Below, piece by piece: positions 1-8,184 of a stretch of DNA of 64,000 nucleotides. Position 1 is the stretch's first letter. Each line of letters opens with the position of its first letter. The notes under the pieces are model-generated. The model did no database searches. It was not told the DNA's origin and saw only the letters and a list, made by a program, of their open reading frames with translations. Made by a program: the position numbers and the translations under genes. Source of the DNA: Dyadobacter sp. CY326 (GTDB lineage: Bacteria > Bacteroidota > Bacteroidia > Cytophagales > Spirosomataceae); the NCBI RefSeq assembly GCF_021390515.1, contig NZ_JAJUXI010000002.1:62001-126000 (forward strand), in the 5' to 3' direction.

Positions 1-227
1 TACGGATTTTCATTCGAACCGATCCGGGCAACCATTTTTGCCAAATCAGGCTCCTTCTCCAAATAGTGGCCCCGAACCATCGGGCTGTAAAAAATGCGAT
101 TCGACTTGTCTAGTCGCAAAGGCGTGCTTGCGAAAGCTCCTTCTGTTAAAAAAGGTGCAACTACCAGCGCGCCCATGGACGCGAAACCAGATTTGAGCAA
201 ACTGCGGCGATTGATTTTCTGTACCAT
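1..227 (-). CDS. Tat-exported aminotransferase, N-terminal part (HisC-like), cut by window edge
   Basis: The first 75 codons of a protein read leftwards off the window edge. It starts with ATG at 225-227 and a basic n-region with twin arginines (KINRRSLLKSG), then a hydrophobic stretch ending in an Ala-x-Ala type site (GAFAS); this is a Tat signal peptide. The last visible residues, ARIGSNENPY, match the opening substrate-binding segment of class I/II PLP aminotransferases related to histidinol-phosphate aminotransferase. Exported HisC-like aminotransferases of this kind are common in Bacteroidota, but the catalytic lysine is outside the window, so the substrate cannot be judged. A longer overlapping frame at 161-418 on the same strand is a shadow. 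Confidence 0.72.
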   Translation of the reverse strand, partial: MVQKINRRSLLKSGFASMGALVVAPFLTEGAFASTPLRLDKSNRIFYSPMVRGHYLEKEPDLAKMVARIGSNENP

Positions 228-593
228 TGGTAAATGTGTTTGTGGTTGAAATGTGATTTTTGGTTACAGGGTCTAATTACAATTGCCAATGAGCATTGGC
301 ATTGCAACATGCGGGCAGTGCGGCTACCGGGAATTTCGCTTGCGGCGGGATTAACAAAGAATCTTTCGACTTTTTGTAACAAATAAATATAATCAATTGC
401 CATTTGATGAAAAAACAAATATTCGTTTTTTAATCAAAAGCCTGTCAAATTATGAATTAAGCGCTATTTTTTACCTCAAAAATTCAAAACGAATGTTCCT
501 ATTCACTGTTTTTTCATTTCGCGGGAATGAAAAAAGGCTCTAATATTGTTGTCTAAATAATTGCCAGCACAATAGTTAATAATTTTGAAAGTT
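228..593. other. Intergenic region between divergent genes
   Basis: About 366 bp between the divergent aminotransferase and ytxJ starts, AT-rich especially in its right half. It must hold the promoters of both genes. I found no full TTTG/TAnnTTTG pair, no RNA gene and no convincing hairpin. Confidence 0.5.
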
Positions 594-926
594 ATGAATT
601 GGATCACAATCAATAGTACGGAAGAGGTCGAGCAGATTTATAAATCAGATGCTTACGCTATCATTTACAAACATAGTCCTCGTTGCATGACTAGTTTGAT
701 GGCTTATCGCCAGCTCAAATCAGACGTTAATGCAGCGCAACATCTTGACATTCCGCTTTATATTGTGGATGTGGTTAACAATCGCCCCGAATCCATGTCG
801 ATTGCAAACACTTTCAATGTCGGCCACGAATCGCCTCAATTGCTTGTTGTAAAAAATGGCGAATGCATCTTTGACGCCTCCCACGAAGATATATCTCTAA
901 AAGACTCCCTCGAATACATTAAATAA
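594..926 (+). CDS. ytxJ: Bacillithiol-system redox protein YtxJ (thioredoxin-like)
   Basis: A 110-residue thioredoxin-fold protein. The motif KHSPRCMTS places a single redox cysteine at about residue 31, at the end of the first strand as in monothiol bacilliredoxin-like YtxJ proteins; a cis-proline segment (ESPQLLVV) follows near residue 83. The family is thought to reduce mixed disulfides between proteins and bacillithiol in the cytoplasm, and many Bacteroidota make bacillithiol. The frame also opens at a TTG nine bases upstream (585), but the ATG at 594 gives the start expected for the family. It is monocistronic; the gene to the right is convergent. Confidence 0.85.
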   Translation: MNWITINSTEEVEQIYKSDAYAIIYKHSPRCMTSLMAYRQLKSDVNAAQHLDIPLYIVDVVNNRPESMSIANTFNVGHESPQLLVVKNGECIFDASHEDISLKDSLEYIK

Positions 927-964
927 AAATCAAGGCTTTCAGCGTCTTGCGCAAGGGTGTGATC

Positions 965-1774
965 TCATTGCCAAATGCTTGTCCAACTGTATGGATATGG
1001 GCCGGTTACATCGCCGCTGACAGGGTAACCTTCATTGTTTAGTTTGTAGCTAAAATGCGTAACAACCGGATTTTTTCCCGCTTTTTTCAATGTTTTTGTT
1101 TCGATGAGATTCGTTGAAAAGCGGGGAAAAAGTTTTGCGTCCATTTTCAAATTGAACTGGCTGAGGTGTTTAGACTTGTCCGCCAGTTTCAAATAATATT
1201 CATAACTCACTTTATTGATCAGGTTGCCGTCGCTGTCATATCGCTCTTGGAAAGTCACATTGACGCCATTATCGTAATAAGCTAGATAACCATCCGGAAG
1301 GTTATTTTCACGATAAAATTCCTGAACCAATCTGCCTGATTCATACACGTAATCTGTCTCAATCCTATCCGCAACATTGCCGCCGCTTGTATAAAAAGTT
1401 TCGGTCTTTTTTACAGCAATGTTATTGACCATATCGTAAACAATATCCGAGGTTTTATTGCCACCCAGAAGCGTTGTATAAATGACCTTATTCGACCCGT
1501 AAGTCACATTAGTGGTGTAAACTGCGTCCGTCTTGAAGCTTTTTAAAGAGTTGTCGGAGTTGTATTGAATGTCCGTAATTGGATATCCAGGCTGGTTAGT
1601 TTCACTTAATAACTGCTCAACAGCCGAAACTTTGGCGTTTTGTTTTAATTCATCAACTTGATCTGCTTGTCTGGAAACGCTTTCCTTTTCACACGAAAAT
1701 AAAGCCAGTGAAATCGGCAGCACGAATAAGAAGTAAGCAGCGGAAATGCGATTTGTAAAGGTTTTGTTTGTCAT
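965..1774 (-). CDS. Hypothetical secreted lipoprotein
   Basis: A 269-residue protein with a lipoprotein signal peptide: basic start (MTNKTFTNR), hydrophobic core and a lipobox ending SLALFSC, so Cys28 would be acylated. The mature part is rich in Tyr, Asn and Ser and has strand-turn patterns such as VYESGRLVQEFY and YDSDGNLINKVSYEYY, like the YD-type or antisense-toxin-like strands seen in many Bacteroidota outer-membrane lipoproteins. I do not recognise a named family. It is convergent with ytxJ and divergent from the next gene, so it has its own promoter. Confidence 0.7.
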   Translation of the reverse strand: MTNKTFTNRISAAYFLFVLPISLALFSCEKESVSRQADQVDELKQNAKVSAVEQLLSETNQPGYPITDIQYNSDNSLKSFKTDAVYTTNVTYGSNKVIYTTLLGGNKTSDIVYDMVNNIAVKKTETFYTSGGNVADRIETDYVYESGRLVQEFYRENNLPDGYLAYYDNGVNVTFQERYDSDGNLINKVSYEYYLKLADKSKHLSQFNLKMDAKLFPRFSTNLIETKTLKKAGKNPVVTHFSYKLNNEGYPVSGDVTGPYPYSWTSIWQ

Positions 1775-1979
1775 AAATACATTACTGGTTTCGTAAATTG
1801 ATGCTGCAAATAGGTGAAACCAACTGCTGAAAAATAATGCGGATCCGTCAAACGACTTTCCAATTAACTAACGGCCTGCTATCAATTATTCTGCGGCGCG
1901 CTTAGCATTGCGGCCAGAATAAGTGTATATTACATCAAGGACAGCTGATTGTCCTGTGCATGCTGACAAAGATTAAACA

Positions 1980-2348
1980 ATGAAACCGACTCCAGACCAA
2001 TTAAGGGACTTCTTCAAGTCCGATATTTTCCAGGCAGACCAAGCACCTGAATCCAATTATGAGCGTGCAATTGAAGAATTTTATAGAAGATTCTATGATG
2101 CACCGGCGGTTGCAGCGCCACTTCCTAATCCAAGAAAATGGCAGACAACCTATGTTCGCAAATACGCGATTAAGGCTTTTATGAGAACAAAAGATGGCAA
2201 CATTCACCACGTGATTTTTAACCAGGAATTGGATAAAAGCCAGATTACAAACTTCGATGGCTCACCATGGGAAGGCGATCCCAACCTGCTTGACGTGTGG
2301 CAGGAATACTACGAATCGGATAACAACATGGCGGTGAGCGGATGGTAA
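1980..2348 (+). CDS. Conserved hypothetical protein, 122 aa
   Basis: A soluble acidic protein of 122 residues with no signal peptide or membrane segment. It begins with an amphipathic helix and is rich in aromatic residues (FYRRFYD, WQEYYESD). I do not recognise the family. ATG at 1980 is the only reasonable start. Codon use resembles the neighbours, which supports a real gene. It precedes a response regulator on the same strand with a gap of about 110 bp. Confidence 0.6.
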   Translation: MKPTPDQLRDFFKSDIFQADQAPESNYERAIEEFYRRFYDAPAVAAPLPNPRKWQTTYVRKYAIKAFMRTKDGNIHHVIFNQELDKSQITNFDGSPWEGDPNLLDVWQEYYESDNNMAVSGW

Positions 2349-2462
2349 TTTGCTCACTTTTAACCATTTATAGTTGCCAAATATAAAGTTTGCTTGTAAA
2401 ACTATTTGTGGTGGGTAAAAAGTTGTACTTTTATGTGCAACGTAACCCGCTATCAGAAAAAT

Positions 2463-2816
2463 ATGAGCATTCTTTACATTGATCACGAGATCAATAATCT
2501 CAATTCCTTTAAAGCCTCCTTCCGTCGGGACGCAACTGTCTATGTCGCCGACTCAACGGATGCGGGGATGAAAATTCTGAAAGAACAGCAGATCGATGTG
2601 ATCTTTGCAGATCATCAGATGCCAGACATGACGGGTTTGGAATTTTTCAAAATGGTGTCAGGTGAATTTCCGGAAAGCATCCGCGTCCTGATGACAGGTC
2701 AAGCTTATAGCGCGGAGTTCAAACACGCCGAAGTCCGGGGTTATTTTCATAGTTACATAAGCAAGCCTTGGGATGAACAGGATTTAAGACGCCTGATCGT
2801 TGCACACTCAGTTTAA
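2463..2816 (+). CDS. Single-domain response regulator (CheY-like)
   Basis: A 117-residue receiver domain with no output domain. Visible signature: acidic residues D7 and E9 at the end of strand 1 (ILYIDHE), phospho-acceptor D50 in FADHQMPDMTG, the Thr of VLMTG, and the Lys of ISKPWDEQDL. The KPWDEQDLR ending resembles receiver domains of the HD-GYP/RpfG group, yet nothing follows. The open frame extends 5' to a TTG at 2406, but ATG 2463 starts exactly at receiver strand 1 and is the likely start. The cognate kinase is not adjacent. A strong terminator follows at once. Confidence 0.85.
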   Translation: MSILYIDHEINNLNSFKASFRRDATVYVADSTDAGMKILKEQQIDVIFADHQMPDMTGLEFFKMVSGEFPESIRVLMTGQAYSAEFKHAEVRGYFHSYISKPWDEQDLRRLIVAHSV

Positions 2817-2835
2817 TAAAATGCAAACGGCATAG

Positions 2836-2876
2836 AAAAGCAGCCAGTCCACAATGGATTGGCTGCTTTTTGTTTT
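2836..2876 (+). terminator. Rho-independent terminator after response regulator
   Basis: A 15-bp stem (AAAAGCAGCCAGTCC with GGATTGGCTGCTTTT, one G-T pair), 5-nt loop, then a T-rich tail. It separates the response regulator from the tldD operon. Confidence 0.85.
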
Positions 2877-3039
2877 GAGCCTAAATCGGAAAAAAATTAG
2901 CACACCAATATTTGTTGAAAATATTTTTTTACATTGTGTTTTCAATATGACATTCTGATAAAAAGCCGCTTTCATCATTCTGACTGCATTGATGGCTGTT
3001 TTTGATCTGAATGATCTTCAATTTACATCCTGAATCTTA

Positions 3040-4683
3040 ATGAAAAGAAGAGATTTTATGCAAATGGCCGGGCTCGGCACGGGCGCTTTGATGCTTGCCA
3101 CCGTCTCGGTTGTCGGAAATCCTGTGAGCGCAGCACATTTGCTCGAACCTTGGATCGACGTCGCTGCCAAGAAAAAGTTTTCAGAGATCGCGCTTAATGC
3201 GGCCAAAAGTAAAGGCGCAACTTACACCGACGTCCGGATCGGGCGCTATTTGCAGCAATATCTTTTCACCCGCGAAAAACAGGTTCAGAACATCGTCAAT
3301 GCGGAGTCTTATGGCGTTGGCATTCGCGTGATTGCAAATGGAACCTGGGGGTTTTCGGCGACCAGCGATGTAACCGCGGAAGGCATTGCCAAATGTGCTG
3401 CAACGGCCGTCGAGATTGCCAAAGCGAACTCAAAATTTCAAAAAGAGCCGGTTGTATTGGCTGAGCAAAAAGGAGTTGGCGATAAAACCTGGAAGACGCC
3501 GATCAGGAAAAATGCATTTGAAATCCCTATTCAGGAAAAAATAGATCTTTTAATGAATGTTAACGGAGAGGCAATGAAAAATGGCGCTGGCTTCGTGACT
3601 TCCAATTTGTTTTTTGTAAACGAACAAAAATATTTCGCCTCATCCGACGGCTCATTTATAGATCAGGACGTGCACAGGATCTGGCCAACATTCACAGTTA
3701 CGGTGACAGATAAAGCGGCTGGCAAGTTCAAAACGCGCGACGCCATCAGTTCTCCAATGGGTATGGGTTACGAATATCTGGACGGCTTGTCTTCCGAAAA
3801 AATAGCCGGCCCCAATGGTCTGGTCGGTTACCGTAATTCCTATGACATGGTTGAGGATGCCATTACAGCTGCCAAGCAGGCGAAGGAAAAAATGACAGCA
3901 AAATCGGTTCTGGCAGGCAAATATGACCTTGTTCTGGATCCTAATCACCTAGGACTTACCATTCATGAATCGGTCGGGCACCCTACGGAACTCGATCGCG
4001 TTTTGGGCTATGAAGCCAATTATGCCGGGACGAGCTTTGCAACATTGGATAAATGGGAGTCAAAAAACTTCGCTTATGGAAGCAAGCTTGTGAACATCGT
4101 CGCTGACAAAACGCAGGCTAACACGCTCGGAGCCGTCGGTTATGACGACGAAGGCGTTCCCTGCAAAGAATGGGACATCATTAAAGATGGTGTTTTAGTA
4201 AACTATCAGGCAATCCGCGATCAGGTGAAGATCATTGGCGAAAAAGAATCGCATGGTTGCTGTTATGCTGACAATTGGAATTCTGTCCAATTTCAGCGCA
4301 TGCCCAATATTTCATTGAAACCGGGCACCGAAAAACGCAGTGTGCTGGATATGATCAAAGGCGTTGACAAAGGCATTTACATCATTGGTCGAGGCTCGTA
4401 TTCTATTGATCAGCAGCGTTATAATTTCCAGTTTGGCGGTCAGGTTTTTTATGAAATCAAAAATGGAGAACTCGTGGGCATGCTCGACGACGTTGCTTAC
4501 CAATCCAACACACAGGAATTCTGGAATTCGTGTTCACAGCTTTGTGACAAAGACGATTACCGCACATTCGGCTCGTTTTTCGATGGAAAAGGCCAACCCG
4601 CACAAGTAAGCGCAGTCTCGCACGGCAGCGCAACGTCGCGATTTGACGGCGTGAATGTGATCAATACGGGACGGAAGATATAA
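3040..4683 (+). CDS. tldD: TldD-family metalloprotease with Tat signal (copy 1)
   Basis: A 547-residue TldD/PmbA-superfamily protein. The N-terminus is a Tat signal (MKRRDFMQMAGLGTG, then a hydrophobic run ending PVSAAH). The zinc site HESVGH (HExxxH) lies at about residues 309-314, as in TldD, and the C-terminal part keeps the paired-cysteine segment NSCSQLCD. In E. coli cytosolic TldD is the catalytic partner of TldE and cleaves unfolded peptides, microcin B17 precursor and CcdA. Here the Tat signal implies export to the periplasm. First gene of a tldD-tldE-tldD-tldE operon; the next gene is 172 bp away across a repeat array. It is clearly homologous over its full length to the gene at 6308-7945. 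Confidence 0.92.
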   Translation: MKRRDFMQMAGLGTGALMLATVSVVGNPVSAAHLLEPWIDVAAKKKFSEIALNAAKSKGATYTDVRIGRYLQQYLFTREKQVQNIVNAESYGVGIRVIANGTWGFSATSDVTAEGIAKCAATAVEIAKANSKFQKEPVVLAEQKGVGDKTWKTPIRKNAFEIPIQEKIDLLMNVNGEAMKNGAGFVTSNLFFVNEQKYFASSDGSFIDQDVHRIWPTFTVTVTDKAAGKFKTRDAISSPMGMGYEYLDGLSSEKIAGPNGLVGYRNSYDMVEDAITAAKQAKEKMTAKSVLAGKYDLVLDPNHLGLTIHESVGHPTELDRVLGYEANYAGTSFATLDKWESKNFAYGSKLVNIVADKTQANTLGAVGYDDEGVPCKEWDIIKDGVLVNYQAIRDQVKIIGEKESHGCCYADNWNSVQFQRMPNISLKPGTEKRSVLDMIKGVDKGIYIIGRGSYSIDQQRYNFQFGGQVFYEIKNGELVGMLDDVAYQSNTQEFWNSCSQLCDKDDYRTFGSFFDGKGQPAQVSAVSHGSATSRFDGVNVINTGRKI

Positions 4684-4855
4684 TGATTGAATGACTGAAT
4701 GATTGAATGAGCGGGCGCCGCTGCATTAGATGAATGAATTAATGAATAAACTGATTAATGACTTAATGAGTGAGAGTGACCGGGCGATGAGTTAAAGTTT
4801 TAAAAATTAAATCATTCACTCATTCAGTCATTCACTCATTCAAAATTAAATTTCC
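4684..4855. repeat. Inverted array of TGAATGAN octamers between tldD and tldE (array 1)
   Basis: The gap opens with about four direct copies of an octamer close to TGAATGAT and ends with their reverse complement (ATTCACTC, ATTCAGTC, ATTCACTC) just before the tldE ATG, so the whole gap can fold into a long imperfect hairpin. A GC-rich insert, GAGCGGGCGCCGC, sits beside the left arm. The same unit and insert recur in array 2 at 7946-8184. No coding sequence. Confidence 0.85.
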
Positions 4856-6172
4856 ATGGCCATATTATCAAAAGAGGAAGCAAAGAAAATTATTGACAAA
4901 GTTTTGGCATTTTCGAAGGCCGACGAGATCAGCGTGGGTTTGGACGGCAACCGGACCGGCAACATTCGTTATGCAAGAAATTCAGTTTCAACAAGCGGAG
5001 AAACGACTGATTTATCCCTCTCGGTGACTTCCGTTTTTGGCAAAAAGTCTGGAACGTCAACGATCAACGAGTTCGATGACGCGTCTTTGGAAAAAACGGT
5101 TCGTAGAGCCGAAGAAATAGCTAAATTGGCTCCTGACAACCCGGAATATGTGCCTATGCTCGGGCCACAGCAATATGTGGATACCAATTCTTTCGCCGAA
5201 GCAACAGCTGCGATCAACCCGGATTACCGCGCAAAAGCAGCATTTGACAGCATTGACCCTTGCGTAAAGAAAAATCTGACAGCCGCTGGTTACATGGAAG
5301 ACACTGCCGGATTTTCAGCAATGGGAAACAACAAGGGCCTTTTCGGTTACAATAAGGCCACATCGGTCGACTTTTCGATCACCGTGCGCACGGCTGACGG
5401 CAAGGGTTCGGGTTATGCAGCGCGTGATTACAATGATTCCTCAAAATTAAGCACAGCCTCCGCAACTGAGGTGGCCATGCAAAAAGCGCTTTCATCTGCG
5501 TCGGCAAAAGCATTGGAACCAGGAAAATACACCGTAATCCTCGAACCAACCGCTGGCGTTGATTTGCTTCAAAACATGATGCGCAGCATGGACGCACGGA
5601 ATGCAGATGAAGGACGGAGTTTTTTGGGCAAAAAAGGAGGCGGCACAAGACTTGGCGAAAAGCTTTTTGACGAACGCGTCAACATTTATTCCGATCCGCA
5701 AAATCTTGAAATTCCGGGTTCGCCGTTCAGCGGTGATGGCCGGCCGCAGGAAAAAGTGATGTGGGTTGAAAATGGTGTCGTCAAAAATATGTCTTACTCG
5801 CGCTTTTGGGCTCAAAAACAAGGCGTTAAGGCAATTCCATCTCCATCAGGATTCATTTTCCAAGGCGGAACAGAGTCGCTGGCCGACTTGATCAAGGGCA
5901 CTGAAAAAGGGATTTTGGTCACAAGACTTTGGTATATCCGCGCTGTGGACCCGCAAACATTGCTTTACACAGGCCTGACGCGAGACGGCACTTTTTACAT
6001 TGAAAATGGGCAGATCAAATATCCGGTGAAGAATTTCCGGTTCAACGAAAGTCCGGTTATCATGCTGAATAATCTCGAAGCGATTGGCAAGCCGGTGCGT
6101 GCAAGTGGTAACCTCGTGCCGCCGCTGAAAATTCGTGACTTTACATTTACGAGTCTTTCGGATGCTGTTTAG
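4856..6172 (+). CDS. tldE: TldE/PmbA-family protein, partner of TldD (copy 1)
   Basis: A 438-residue TldE (PmbA) homologue starting at ATG 4856 with no signal peptide. It has the family's N-terminal region with RYARNSVSTSG and the C-terminal domain ending in NFRFNESPVIMLNNLEAIG. It lacks the HExxxH motif, as TldE should, and serves as the non-catalytic half of a TldD/TldE heterodimer. It sits directly downstream of a TldD that carries a Tat signal. The absence of a signal here is notable: either TldE is co-exported bound to TldD or the pair meets before export. Homologous over its length to 8185-9522. Confidence 0.9.
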   Translation: MAILSKEEAKKIIDKVLAFSKADEISVGLDGNRTGNIRYARNSVSTSGETTDLSLSVTSVFGKKSGTSTINEFDDASLEKTVRRAEEIAKLAPDNPEYVPMLGPQQYVDTNSFAEATAAINPDYRAKAAFDSIDPCVKKNLTAAGYMEDTAGFSAMGNNKGLFGYNKATSVDFSITVRTADGKGSGYAARDYNDSSKLSTASATEVAMQKALSSASAKALEPGKYTVILEPTAGVDLLQNMMRSMDARNADEGRSFLGKKGGGTRLGEKLFDERVNIYSDPQNLEIPGSPFSGDGRPQEKVMWVENGVVKNMSYSRFWAQKQGVKAIPSPSGFIFQGGTESLADLIKGTEKGILVTRLWYIRAVDPQTLLYTGLTRDGTFYIENGQIKYPVKNFRFNESPVIMLNNLEAIGKPVRASGNLVPPLKIRDFTFTSLSDAV

Positions 6173-6307
6173 AGGCCGCTGCCGCTCAAACCGTTTAAAT
6201 TTCCTCAGGTAAAAAGTGCATTGATTCTCTGAGATCTTTTTGCTAGATTATGCTGTGCGCTTTTTGCCAAAAAACCCAATTCGTCACTATTAGCAAACAT
6301 ATATACT

Positions 6308-7945
6308 TTGAAACGCAGAGACTTTATACAACTGGCCGGACTCGGAACGGGAGCGGTCATGATGCCCGCCTTTGCAATGGGCAGGAATGTTTCACCAGAG
6401 GCATTCTTCGAAAAAAGTGTTGACGTCGCCGTCAAGAAACGGCTCGCCGATGCTGCACTGAACGCCGCAAAATCCAAAGGCGCTTCCTATGCCGACGTTC
6501 GAATTGGGCGTTATCTCAACCAATTTGTAACCACCCGGGAAGATAAAGTCCAGAATATTGTCAACACGGAATCCTATGGCGTGGGCGTGCGCGTGATTGC
6601 CAACGGATGCTGGGGATTTGCCGCCGTAGTGGATGCAAGTAATGAAGCACAAGTTGCCAAAGCTGCCGAGGACGCAGTTGCAATTGCAAAGGCGAATGCC
6701 AAATTGATGAAAGAACCCGTTCAACTCGCGCCTCAAAAGGGTTTTGGCGAAGTAAGCTGGAAGGCGCCGATCAAGAAGAATGCATTTGAAGTGCCCATTA
6801 AAGAGAAGGTTGATTTATTGCTTTCTGTGAATGATGCAGCCTTGAAAAACGGCGCTAATTATGTCAATTCAGTGCTTTTTCTGGTTAATGAACAAAAATA
6901 TTTCGCTTCAACCGACGGCTCTTACATTGATCAGGACGTGCATCGTATCTGGCCGATTTTCAATGTAACAGCCATTGACCCGAAATCCGGAAAATTTGAA
7001 ACTCGAAACGCATTAAGTGCGCCAATGGGCATGGGTTATGATTATTTGCAATCCAATCCCTCGGATAAACTCACTGGCGTAACCACGCGTTACAACAAAG
7101 GTTATGATATGCTGGAAGACGCGACTGCGGCGGCAAGGCAAGCCAAAGAAAAGTTGACCGCAAAGTCGGTCGAAGCTGGAAAATACGATTTGATCCTCGA
7201 TCCATCCCACCTTTGGCTGACCATTCACGAGTCCGTTGGCCACCCGCTGGAACTGGATCGCGTGCTCGGATATGAGGCCAATTTTGCAGGAACTTCCTTT
7301 GCAACCTTGGACAAATGGAAATCCAAAAACTTCCAGTATGGCAGCAAGCAAGTGAATTTAATCGCTGACAAATTGCAGGAAGGATCACTGGGCGCTGTGG
7401 GCTGGGATGATGAAGGGGTGAATACGAAAAAATGGGATCTTGTGAAGGATGGGGTTTTGGTAAATTATCAGGCAATCCGCGATCAGGCGCATATTATTGG
7501 TGAAAAAGAGTCGCACGGCTGCTGCTATGCCGACAGCTGGTCGTCTGTCCAATTCCAAAGAATGCCGAATGTTTCCTTGGCAGCCGGAAAAACGCCATTG
7601 TCTGTGGATGAGATGATTAAGGATGTTAAAAAAGGCATTTACATCATTGGCGACGGCTCGTTCTCAATTGACCAGCAGCGTTACAACTTTCAATTTGGCG
7701 GACAATTGTTTTACGAAATCAAAGATGGCAAGATCGCAGGAATGTTGAAAGACGTTGCATATCAGTCCAATACACAGGAGTTCTGGAATTCTTGCACGCA
7801 GGTTTGTGATGAAAAAGATTATCGCCTCGGCGGTTCGTTCTTCGACGGAAAAGGCCAGCCATCACAATCAAGCGCCGTATCCCACGGAAGCTCGACCACG
7901 CGCTTTAATGGAGTGAATGTTATTAACACGGCTAGGAAGATATAA
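6308..7945 (+). CDS. tldD: TldD-family metalloprotease with Tat signal (copy 2)
   Basis: A 545-residue paralogue of the first tldD with the same layout: Tat signal MKRRDFIQLAGLGTG, zinc motif HESVGH at about residues 307-312, and the C-terminal NSCTQVCD segment. The start codon is TTG at 6308; it is fixed by alignment with copy 1, whose MKRRDF begins at ATG, and no ATG lies nearby upstream in frame. The two copies are similar along their whole length but differ at many positions, so this is an old duplication or an inherited tandem pair and not a recent one. The gap to the preceding tldE is 135 bp without octamer repeats. Confidence 0.92.
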   Translation: MKRRDFIQLAGLGTGAVMMPAFAMGRNVSPEAFFEKSVDVAVKKRLADAALNAAKSKGASYADVRIGRYLNQFVTTREDKVQNIVNTESYGVGVRVIANGCWGFAAVVDASNEAQVAKAAEDAVAIAKANAKLMKEPVQLAPQKGFGEVSWKAPIKKNAFEVPIKEKVDLLLSVNDAALKNGANYVNSVLFLVNEQKYFASTDGSYIDQDVHRIWPIFNVTAIDPKSGKFETRNALSAPMGMGYDYLQSNPSDKLTGVTTRYNKGYDMLEDATAAARQAKEKLTAKSVEAGKYDLILDPSHLWLTIHESVGHPLELDRVLGYEANFAGTSFATLDKWKSKNFQYGSKQVNLIADKLQEGSLGAVGWDDEGVNTKKWDLVKDGVLVNYQAIRDQAHIIGEKESHGCCYADSWSSVQFQRMPNVSLAAGKTPLSVDEMIKDVKKGIYIIGDGSFSIDQQRYNFQFGGQLFYEIKDGKIAGMLKDVAYQSNTQEFWNSCTQVCDEKDYRLGGSFFDGKGQPSQSSAVSHGSSTTRFNGVNVINTARKI

Positions 7946-8184
7946 TGATGAATGAGTGAATGAGTGAATGAAAATAATTTTGAATGATTGAATGATTGAA
8001 TGACTGAATGAATTGCTTTCAGATTCAATCATAAACTAGCAACCAGTCATTCACTAAACCTCGAACGATTCAGCCATTCAATCATTCAAAATTCAGCGCG
8101 GCGGCGCCCGCTCATTCTCCGTTTGACGCCTGCTCATTCAATCATTCACTCATTCAGTCATTCAAAATTCAAAATTGAAAAACC
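7946..8184. repeat. Inverted array of TGAATGAN octamers between tldD and tldE (array 2)
   Basis: The left half has direct octamers (GAATGAGT, GAATGATT, GAATGACT), the right half their reverse complements (ATTCAATC, ATTCACTC, ATTCAGTC). The GC-rich insert GCGGCGCCCGCTC is present here in the opposite orientation to array 1. The array is larger than array 1 but occupies the same slot, between a tldD stop and a tldE ATG. Confidence 0.85.

Noticed and set aside
161-418. 85-codon minus-strand open frame
   Set aside because: It overlaps the Tat-aminotransferase start in another frame and lacks any motif; the aminotransferase frame has a clear signal peptide and SNENP motif.
4684-8184. Octamer arrays as a CRISPR array
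   Set aside because: Units are 8 bp with no spacers, arranged as inverted halves, and no cas gene is in the window.
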